Shown: positions 1 to 5,209 of the stretch, in pieces
How the letters are laid out: every line of letters starts with the position of its first letter
Numbering within the stretch: position 1 is the stretch's first letter
DNA from: Deltaproteobacteria bacterium
Lineage (GTDB): Bacteria; Bdellovibrionota; UBA1018; UBA923
Assembly (NCBI GenBank): GCA_016194795.1
Contig: JACQAX010000307.1
Span: 1 to 11,106, forward strand
Length of the DNA stretch: 11,106 nucleotides
Direction: 5' to 3'
The notes under the pieces: model-generated
Seen by the model: only the letters and a program-made list of their open reading frames with translations
Told to the model about the DNA's origin: nothing
Database searches by the model: none
Made by a program: the position numbers and the translations under genes

Positions 1-398
1 GCTTCGAGCGAGGCGACCGGCGGGCAGCGTTGGGCAAGCGATGCGGCGTCGGTCACGAGGCCGCGCGCCTCTCCCGAACGGATTCGCTGTAACGCGCGCA
101 AGCGGCGGATGCGGTTCTTGAGCGACGGGTTGAAGGCGCGATATGGCGAGTGTTCCCATCCCGGAAAAAACTCGAAATCAGCGGCGAGCTCGGGTTTTCC
201 GAGGAGAGTGAGAAAGGCGCGCACGTCCTGGTGCATTCGCGCGGCGTCGTCGGAGCGCGCGCAGATCACCGCAATGCGTCTATCGGAATGGACGAGAAGA
301 TCGGCGACGAGAAACGCGCGAGCCGACGGACCGAGGCCGCCGAGCTCCGTCTTTTCATTTGCGCGTTTGATGATTTCCCGACCAAAAACGGTAGACAT
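1..398 (-). CDS. mfd: Transcription-repair coupling factor Mfd, N-terminal part (cut by window edge)
   Basis: Mfd is the ATP-dependent translocase that removes stalled RNA polymerase and recruits UvrA. The first 132 codons are present, reading leftwards from an ATG at 398-396; the rest lies beyond base 1. The translation matches the UvrB-like damage-recognition region at the Mfd N terminus: a GLGPSARAFLVADLL segment at residues 21-35, a strand RIAVICA at 41-47, FFPGWEHSPYRAFNPS at 77-92 (the family's 'WETLPYD.FSP' block), then NRIRRLRALQRI and GLVTDAASLAQRCPP at about 113-127. An in-frame TAA directly precedes the ATG, so this start is firm. No Shine-Dalgarno sequence is visible upstream. The gene is transcribed divergently from the nuo cluster. 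UvrB shares this fold, but the WE.SPY block and its spacing fit Mfd better. Helicase motifs are outside the window. Confidence 0.85.
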   Translation of the reverse strand, partial: MSTVFGREIIKRANEKTELGGLGPSARAFLVADLLVHSDRRIAVICARSDDAARMHQDVRAFLTLLGKPELAADFEFFPGWEHSPYRAFNPSLKNRIRRLRALQRIRSGEARGLVTDAASLAQRCPPVASLE

Positions 399-452
399 TT
401 ATATAGCCGCAATATAGTTTATCTATTTGAATCTCTAAAGAGGATCTTAGGT
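396..452. promoter_or_regulatory. AT-rich divergent promoter region between mfd and the nuo cluster
   Basis: This short AT-rich pocket in GC-rich DNA separates two divergent genes. On the minus strand a sigma70-like pair can be read: TTTAGA (439-434), a 17-base spacer, then TATATT (416-411). It would start mfd transcripts only a few bases before the ATG, which fits the missing ribosome binding site there. On the plus strand TATAGT (413-418) resembles a -10 box, but no convincing -35 box lies at the right distance. This is inferred from consensus only. Confidence 0.4.
437..444 (+). promoter_or_regulatory. Ribosome binding site that sets the TTG start of the first nuoA
   Basis: AAAGAGGA lies 8 bases upstream of the TTG at 453. 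The reading frame stays open far upstream, to about 150, but that part runs opposite the real mfd gene and has no NuoA likeness. This site is what places the start at 453. Confidence 0.65.
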
Positions 453-863
453 TTGGAAAAACACGTACCTAATCTGGTTGCGGCGTTGTGGGGATTCGGG
501 TTTTTCGCCCTCCTGCTCGCCGGCAGCAAGCTGGTCCGGCCGGATCGCAAGAGCGATGCGGCACGGAGCGGGTTTAACTCGGGGGAACGCAACTCCGAGA
601 GCCCGTGGATACGCATGTCGGCGCGCTACCACCTGCTGGTGGCGGCGGCGACGACGTTTTTCCTGGGAGTATTGATCCTCTATCCGGCCGTGGCGACGTT
701 TCGCCAGTGGCTGGACGAAGGGCACGGAGTCGTGGCCCTCGCGGCGGTCGGGGTTTTTCTCGGAACTCTATCGGTCGCGCTCGCCTACGCATGGATGAAG
801 GGCGATTTGAGTTGGATCAGGGACAAGGAAGAAAATGGGAATCCTAGAGAACGCGTTTCCTGA
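453..863 (+). CDS. nuoA: Divergent NuoA-like membrane subunit of complex I
   Basis: NuoA (ND3 type) is a three-helix subunit at the quinone-site/membrane-arm junction. This 136-residue protein starts at TTG and has three predicted membrane helices (about 6-28, 58-80 and 92-114). It aligns without gaps to the canonical NuoA at 10238 through residues 41-96, which shows it is a true but altered family member. The loop motif YECG (41-44) is FNSG here, so the loop cysteine is serine. The TM2 motif FDVE (69-72) is FFLG, losing both acids. The TM3 glutamate (E96) is leucine. The C-terminal 'KGALEW' block survives as KGDLSW. It is the first gene of the cluster and overlaps nuoB by 29 bases. The family call rests on position plus these remnants; the substitutions argue against normal proton coupling. 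Confidence 0.72.
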   Translation: MEKHVPNLVAALWGFGFFALLLAGSKLVRPDRKSDAARSGFNSGERNSESPWIRMSARYHLLVAAATTFFLGVLILYPAVATFRQWLDEGHGVVALAAVGVFLGTLSVALAYAWMKGDLSWIRDKEENGNPRERVS

Positions 864-1359
864 GTATGTCGTATTCTCGCAGCTCGACAAGGCCATCAAC
901 TGGGCGCGCGAGAACTCGATCAGCTATCTGACGATGGACCTCGCCTGCTGCGGCGTCGAGATGGCCCAGGTCGCCGGTGGGCGTTTCGACATCGAACGAT
1001 TCGGCGCCGTCGCGCAGGTCTCTCCGCGCCACGCCGATCTCATGATCGTCGCCGGCACGATCACGTACAAGATGGCCTCGCGCATCCGCCAGCTCTACGA
1101 GCAGATGCCGCACCCGCGCTACGTGCTTTCGATGGGCAGCTGCTCGAACTGCGGCGGCATGTTCAGCTGGGAGTACTCGTATTCGGCGGTGAGCGGGGTG
1201 GACAAGCTCATTCCCGTCGACGTGTTCGTGCCGGGCTGCCCGCCGCGGCCCGAGGCGCTCCTGCACGGGCTGATCACGCTTCAGCGTCGAATCGCCGGCC
1301 AGCGCGTTCTCGTGCGCGACGAGCTTTCGGTGGTGCGAGGTGCCAATGGAAACCCGTGA
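835..1359 (+). CDS. nuoB: NuoB-type subunit with N2 cluster ligands (divergent copy)
   Basis: NuoB carries cluster N2, the last electron carrier before quinone, in the connecting module of complex I. The 174-residue protein keeps all four expected ligands: tandem Cys38-Cys39 in LACCGVEM, Cys103 in SMGSCSNC and Cys135 in VPGCPPRP. Differences from the canonical copy at 10613 are visible. The WP..FG segment before the CC pair is replaced by SYLTMD, the MMA after it is MAQ, FSPRQAD is VSPRHAD with the preceding Arg replaced by Gln, and an additional cysteine (Cys106) sits three residues after ligand Cys103, where Ser is usual. The start is ATG 835 with AAGGA 6-7 bases upstream, inside the end of nuoA. 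It is followed by the nuoC remnant, whose start overlaps its 3' end. Confidence 0.92.
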   Translation: MGILENAFPEYVVFSQLDKAINWARENSISYLTMDLACCGVEMAQVAGGRFDIERFGAVAQVSPRHADLMIVAGTITYKMASRIRQLYEQMPHPRYVLSMGSCSNCGGMFSWEYSYSAVSGVDKLIPVDVFVPGCPPRPEALLHGLITLQRRIAGQRVLVRDELSVVRGANGNP

Positions 1360-1590
1360 GTTGATCCACCGGATCGAGCAGACGTTCAAGGACGGGGTGA
1401 TCTCGGCCTCCAGCTCGAGGCGGCCGAGATGCTCGGCATCGAGTTCGAGGGCCACCCGTCTCCGCGGCACCTGCTCCTTCCCGACGACTGGCAGGGCAAC
1501 CCGCTTCGCAAGGATTACGTCTTTCCCGAGGAGTACCACGACATCGAGCACCGGCGCCCCCCGCTGCGCAAGGAGCACGCGCGCCCATGA
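1346..1590 (+). pseudogene. nuoC: nuoC with internal deletion and frame change
   Basis: NuoC is the roughly 150-200-residue peripheral subunit that packs against NuoD. Here only the two ends are recognisable. ATG 1346 (alternative GTG 1340) opens an N-terminal segment METRELIHRIEQTFKDGVIS that looks like a NuoC start. From about 1411 the NuoC signature appears in a different frame: EMLGIEFEGHP, then LLLPDDWQGNPLRKDY, ending at TGA 1588-1590. About 100 codons of the middle are absent. In its own frame the N-terminal segment continues as serine/arginine-rich nonsense over nuoD. The C-terminal frame has an ATG at 1429 with GAGG 8 bases upstream, so a 53-residue tail could be made alone. The stop overlaps the nuoD start as ATGA, typical of coupled nuoC-nuoD. 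Real deletion and assembly collapse cannot be told apart here. Confidence 0.75.
1402..1428. repeat. GC-rich inverted repeat at the nuoC deletion junction
   Basis: CTCGGCC (1402-1408) and GGCCGAG (1422-1428) are perfect inverted 7-base arms around a 13-base centre that itself contains CCTC/GAGG arms. The hairpin lies exactly where nuoC loses its middle and changes frame. It has no T-tract, so it is not a typical terminator. It could have promoted a deletion or a polymerase/assembly skip. Confidence 0.5.
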
Positions 1591-2708
1591 CGAGCTTCGA
1601 CAACGCGCAGACGCTCACCTTCAACGTCGGCCCGCACCACTCGGCGGCCATCGGCCCATTGCGGATGAAGGTCCGCACCGACGGCGAGATGGTCGTGTCG
1701 TGCGAGCCCGACGTGGGCTATCTCCATCGCGGGATCGAGAAGCTCGCCGAGCGCATGACCTGGACGGGTTTCATGCCGTACACCGACCGCGTCGACTATC
1801 TCTCGGCGATCCACTGCAACCTCGCGTACGCCCTCGCGGTCGAGTCGCTGGCCGGCATCGCCGTGCCCGAGCGCGCCCAGACGATCCGCGTGCTCGTCGG
1901 TGAGCTCAACCGGCTGGGGAGCCACCTGCTCGCGGTCGGCCATCTCGCGAACCAGCTTGGCGCCGAGACGGCGCTCATGTACGCGCTCCGCGACCGTGAG
2001 CGCATCAACAACCTTTTCGAGATGCTCTGCGGGGCGCGCCTTACCTACAGCTACGTCCGTATCGGCGGCGTCGCGGCCGACGTCACCGAGGGCTTCATCG
2101 AGAAAACCTACGAGTTCGTCGAGTACCTCATGCCGAAGCTCAAGGAGTACCACGACCTGCTCTCCAACAACCGGGTCTTCATGGGACGCCTCGCGCACGT
2201 CGGCGTCATCTCGCCGGCCACCGCGATCGACTGCGGGCTCACCGGCCCGACCCTGCGCGCCTCGGGCGTCAAATACGACACGCGCAAGATGCAGCCGTAC
2301 AGCGGCTACCAGAAGTTCGACTTCGACGTCCCCGTCGGCAAGGGAGAGGTGGGCGCCGTCGGCGACGCCTTCGACCGCTACATCGTGCGCATGCGCGAGC
2401 TCGAGCAGGCCGTTTCGATCATCAAGCAGGCGCTCGACGCCCTGCCCGAAGGCCAGTTCAGCACCGCGCTGCCGCGGCTTTTCAAGGCGCCCAAGGGCGA
2501 GGCGTACGCCGCCGTCGAAAGTCCCCGGGGCACGCTCGGCGTCTACGTGAGCAGCTCCGGCGAGAAGAATCCCGCGCGGGTGAAGTTTCGCACGCCGTCG
2601 TTCGCCGCGCTCAACCTCTTTCCGGATCTTTTCAAGAACATCCCGCTGAGCGACGTCGGCACGATCGTCGGCTCGCTCGACATCATGGTATCGGAGGTCG
2701 ACAGATGA
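1587..2708 (+). CDS. nuoD: NuoD-type 49-kDa subunit with altered quinone site
   Basis: NuoD forms much of the quinone pocket and contacts N2. The 373-residue protein is clearly NuoD: GYLHRGIEKL at 44-53, YTDRVDY at 65-71, PERAQTIRVL, LTGPTLRASGVKYD, and the conserved end SEVDR. Compared without gaps to Thermus Nqo4 (recalled sequence), the quinone tyrosine Y87 is kept (Tyr71), but His38 is Ile22 (GPHHSAAIG for GPQHPSTHG) and its partner Asp139 is Gln123. About 25 residues that normally follow the '..LPEGP' turn (the SMEA..HFK..TEG block) are missing, so the text runs from LPEGQF almost directly to APKGEAYAAVE. It has no CxxC pairs of the kind that bind nickel in hydrogenase large subunits. 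Its start overlaps the nuoC stop, and its stop overlaps the nuoH start (ATGA). Confidence 0.93.
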   Translation: MTSFDNAQTLTFNVGPHHSAAIGPLRMKVRTDGEMVVSCEPDVGYLHRGIEKLAERMTWTGFMPYTDRVDYLSAIHCNLAYALAVESLAGIAVPERAQTIRVLVGELNRLGSHLLAVGHLANQLGAETALMYALRDRERINNLFEMLCGARLTYSYVRIGGVAADVTEGFIEKTYEFVEYLMPKLKEYHDLLSNNRVFMGRLAHVGVISPATAIDCGLTGPTLRASGVKYDTRKMQPYSGYQKFDFDVPVGKGEVGAVGDAFDRYIVRMRELEQAVSIIKQALDALPEGQFSTALPRLFKAPKGEAYAAVESPRGTLGVYVSSSGEKNPARVKFRTPSFAALNLFPDLFKNIPLSDVGTIVGSLDIMVSEVDR

Positions 2709-3799
2709 GCTCGGAGCTCGGCGCGATCAGCCCGCTCGCCGCGTACGTGGGCTCTTTCATCGACGTGTCGCTGCCTGCCTGGGCGCTGATGGTGGCGGCC
2801 ACGGCGATCTACTGGTTCGTGCTGCTGCTTCCGCCGGTGGCGGCGATGACGTATCTCGATCGCAAGGTCGGCGCCGACATCCAGATGCGCATCGGACCGA
2901 ACCGGGTGAGCGCGTACGGCGTTTTCCAGGCGGTGAGCGACGCGATCAAGCTCTTTTTCAAGGAAGACTCGGGGCCGGACGCGCAGGAGGGCTGGCTTTT
3001 CCGCTGGGGCATCGTCGCGGCCATCGTCTGCGTCTTCACGGCGATCGGAAACATCCCGATGGGCGAGAACCTCGCGCTCTCGAACCTCGACTCTGGCGTG
3101 ATCGTGGTGCTGACGTCGCTCTGCTTCTCGAACCTCTGCATCTTCTGGGCGGCCTACTCGGCCAAGAGCCAGTGGTCGGTGCTCTCGTCGTTTCGCGTGA
3201 TCGCGATGGTCACCGCGTACATCGTGCCGATCGCCATCGCCATCGTGCCGCCGATCCTGATCGCGGGAAGCCCGAATCTCGAGGCGATCGTCCGCGCCCA
3301 GGGCGGCATGCCCTGGAAGTGGATCCTGTTCCACAACCCGGGCACGCTCTTCAGCTTCGTGGCGCTGTTCCTCGCCCTCCAGATCTGGCAGGCGCGCGCG
3401 CCGTTCGACCATTACCGCGCGCAAGGCGAGATCGCCGGCGGCTTCACGGCCGAGTTCAGCGGGATGCGCCGCGGCCTCATCACGCTGCTCGAGTACCTGT
3501 CGCTGATGCTCGCCTGCATGTTCATCGTCACGACGTACCTCGGCGGCTGGCAGTTCATCGTCAACCTCGAGTCGTTCGGCCGCGCGGCCAACGTCGTCGA
3601 GTTCCTCTGGTTCCTTTTCAAGATCTTCGGGCTCGTTTTCGTCTCGATCTGGATCCGCTGGTCGCTGCCCGGCCTGCGCGCCGACCAGATCGTGAGCCTC
3701 TCCTGGAAGATCCTCGTGCCGATCGGCCTGTTCGGCAGCACGTTGACGGCGATCTGGCTCGTCGTATTCAAGGGCAGAGGGATTGGGGACTTCTTATGA
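2705..3799 (+). CDS. nuoH: NuoH-type membrane subunit with depleted acidic channel
   Basis: NuoH (ND1) anchors the peripheral arm and lines the quinone tunnel and the acidic 'E-channel'. This 364-residue, multi-helix protein keeps family landmarks: LDRKVGADIQMRIGPNRV (51-68), AIKLFFKED (80-88), RAPFD (231-235), EFSGM (250-254) and WIRWSLPGLRADQ. Several acidic positions are changed. The SYE motif is AYI (Ile173). AETNRAPFD becomes IWQARAPFD, with Trp228 at the Glu site. In the following LPEAESE-type loop the first two glutamates are Arg238 and Gln240, and only Glu242 remains. It is joined to nuoD and nuoI by ATGA overlaps, so translation is probably coupled. Subunit identity is secure; the consequence of the acid losses is inferred. 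Confidence 0.94.
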   Translation: MSSELGAISPLAAYVGSFIDVSLPAWALMVAATAIYWFVLLLPPVAAMTYLDRKVGADIQMRIGPNRVSAYGVFQAVSDAIKLFFKEDSGPDAQEGWLFRWGIVAAIVCVFTAIGNIPMGENLALSNLDSGVIVVLTSLCFSNLCIFWAAYSAKSQWSVLSSFRVIAMVTAYIVPIAIAIVPPILIAGSPNLEAIVRAQGGMPWKWILFHNPGTLFSFVALFLALQIWQARAPFDHYRAQGEIAGGFTAEFSGMRRGLITLLEYLSLMLACMFIVTTYLGGWQFIVNLESFGRAANVVEFLWFLFKIFGLVFVSIWIRWSLPGLRADQIVSLSWKILVPIGLFGSTLTAIWLVVFKGRGIGDFL

Positions 3800-4386
3800 G
3801 CGGTTTCAAGGACTACGTCGGAAAAGTCTGGCGCGGCTGCGAGACGCTGTTCATGGCGCTCAGGACGACGCTCCCCTACATGATCGGCGCTTCCAACAAC
3901 TATAAGGAAGTGACCGAGGAGTATCCCGACCGGGTGAGCGCGCGCATGCCCGAGGATCTGCCGCCGCGCTATCGCGGCTTCATCCACAACGACATCGAGG
4001 TCTGCTCGGGCTGCCGTTATTGCTCGGACGTCTGCCCGATCGACTGCATCCACATCGAGACCGAGCCGGGGCCGGAGCGCAACGTGAGCTGGGTGGCCGT
4101 TTTCGACGTCGACCACGCGCGCTGCATGTTCTGCGGCCTTTGCGTCGAGGTGTGCCCGACCAAGAGCCTGGAGCATACGCGCGAGTACCAGGGTTCGGTG
4201 TTCCGCCTGAACGACCTCGTCCAGAGCTACGGGCGCGGCTACGCGACGCGCGAGATGAAGGCGCGCTGGTCGACCGAGCAGAAGGCGCGCGACGCGCGCG
4301 CCGAGGAGCAGGCGTGGTTCGAGCAGAGCCCGGTGGGCGCCGAGCTCAGGCGCCGCATGGGCGTGCCGGAGGACGACAAGAAATGA
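3796..4386 (+). CDS. nuoI: NuoI-type 2x[4Fe-4S] subunit
   Basis: NuoI carries clusters N6a and N6b, passing electrons along the peripheral arm towards N2. Both ferredoxin motifs are complete: Cys70, 73, 76 and 80 in CSGCRYCSDVCP, and Cys110, 113, 116 and 120 in CMFCGLCVEVCPT. An amphipathic N-terminal stretch (about 1-30) and PPRYRGF before the first motif are typical. At 196 residues it is longer than many homologs because of a charged C-terminal tail (about 150-196, rich in Arg, Glu, Ala and Lys) that may be helical. Unlike the membrane subunits, no catalytic residue appears lost. This suggests electron transfer is retained in this unusual complex. Its ends overlap nuoH and nuoJ by four bases each. 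Confidence 0.95.
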   Translation: MSGFKDYVGKVWRGCETLFMALRTTLPYMIGASNNYKEVTEEYPDRVSARMPEDLPPRYRGFIHNDIEVCSGCRYCSDVCPIDCIHIETEPGPERNVSWVAVFDVDHARCMFCGLCVEVCPTKSLEHTREYQGSVFRLNDLVQSYGRGYATREMKARWSTEQKARDARAEEQAWFEQSPVGAELRRRMGVPEDDKK

Positions 4387-4913
4387 CGGCGTCGTTGCTG
4401 CTGGGGTATTTTTTCGTCGGTGTCTGCGTGATCGCCGCGATTTACGCGGCCGTCAGCCGCGACCTCTTCCGCGTGTCGATCGCTTTTTTCGTCGAGCTCT
4501 CGTCGGTCGGAGGGGTTTTGCTCAGCATGAACGCCGACTATCTGGCGCTCGTCGTCTTCGCGGTGGGGCTGATGGGGACGATTCTCGTGCTCTCGTTCTC
4601 GAGCATCATCATGGGCAGCCTGAAGGAAAGTTTCCGGGCCGACGTCGAGCAGTCGGGCCGCTCGCGGCTGACGCGGGCGTTCGGGATGATTCTGGGCATC
4701 GGCGTCGGCGTGGCGATCGGCTGGGCCTTCGTCACGGCGCCCTTCCTGGATTCGAAAAAAGAGGCCGTCGCCGCCAAGGCCGTCGACGTCCAGGTGCTCG
4801 GGCGGATGATGCTCGGCGACCAGATCGCGGTCTTCGAGCTGCTGGGCGTGATGATCCTGCTCGTGGTCGTGGGCGCCGGGCTTTTGTTGAGGAAACCGAA
4901 CGATGCAAGTTGA
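4383..4913 (+). CDS. nuoJ: NuoJ-type membrane subunit
   Basis: NuoJ (ND6) is a five-helix subunit whose TM3 pi-bulge rearranges during turnover. The 176-residue product has about five hydrophobic segments (roughly 4-22, 28-46, 52-72, 96-116 and 145-168) and the family pattern of a short start, SRDLFRVSIAF (like 'ARNPVHAALFL'), then ADYLALVVFAVGLMGTILVLSF. In canonical NuoJ this last stretch reads near 'VLVYVGAIMVLFLF'. Here the conserved tyrosine aligns with leucine, and the V-G-A block is altered. The start ATGA overlaps the nuoI stop, and the stop overlaps nuoK by 11 bases. Sequence similarity to NuoJ is modest; length, topology and position between nuoI and nuoK make the call firm. Confidence 0.85.
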   Translation: MTASLLLGYFFVGVCVIAAIYAAVSRDLFRVSIAFFVELSSVGGVLLSMNADYLALVVFAVGLMGTILVLSFSSIIMGSLKESFRADVEQSGRSRLTRAFGMILGIGVGVAIGWAFVTAPFLDSKKEAVAAKAVDVQVLGRMMLGDQIAVFELLGVMILLVVVGAGLLLRKPNDAS

Positions 4914-5205
4914 AGTCTATCTCATTCTTTCGGCGACGCTCGTGGGGATCGGGATCGGGTCGGCGCTCTCGCGCCGGAACATCATCTCGATCGTCGTGGC
5001 GGTGATCACGGCGGGCACCGGTGCCCTCATCGCCATGGCGACCGTCGGCCACGGCTCCGACACGCACGACGACGGCATGCTCTTCGCGATGGTGCTCGGA
5101 GCCATCCTCCTCGTCCTGATGACCCTGGGCTGCGCGCTGGCTTACCGGAGGTTCATGTCGACCGGAACGACGAACATCAGCGACGCCAACGAGCTGAGGC
5201 ACTGA
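4903..5205 (+). CDS. nuoK: NuoK-type membrane subunit lacking both key glutamates
   Basis: NuoK (ND4L) is a three-helix subunit in the proton path between the E-channel and NuoN. The 100-residue length equals E. coli NuoK and the C-terminal part aligns without gaps. The LSRRNII motif (22-28) and the end ISDANELRH are clear family marks. Both functionally important membrane glutamates are gone: the position matching E. coli Glu36 is Ile35, and Glu72 is Leu72. A His/Asp-rich loop, GHGSDTHDDG (49-58), lies between TM2 and TM3. TGAGGA (4888-4893) lies 9 bases before the ATG. Loss of both acids is very unusual for a pumping complex I. Confidence 0.92.
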   Translation: MQVEVYLILSATLVGIGIGSALSRRNIISIVVAVITAGTGALIAMATVGHGSDTHDDGMLFAMVLGAILLVLMTLGCALAYRRFMSTGTTNISDANELRH

Positions 5206-5209
5206 CGCG

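Noticed and set aside
150..452. N-terminal extension of the first nuoA
   Set aside because: The frame is open but lies antisense to conserved Mfd coding sequence, has no NuoA likeness, and a good ribosome binding site precedes the TTG at 453.
1587..2708. Membrane-bound hydrogenase (Ech/Mbh) large subunit instead of NuoD
   Set aside because: The shortened C-terminal region recalls hydrogenases, but no nickel-binding CxxC pairs are present and the SEVDR ending and flanking nuo genes fit complex I.
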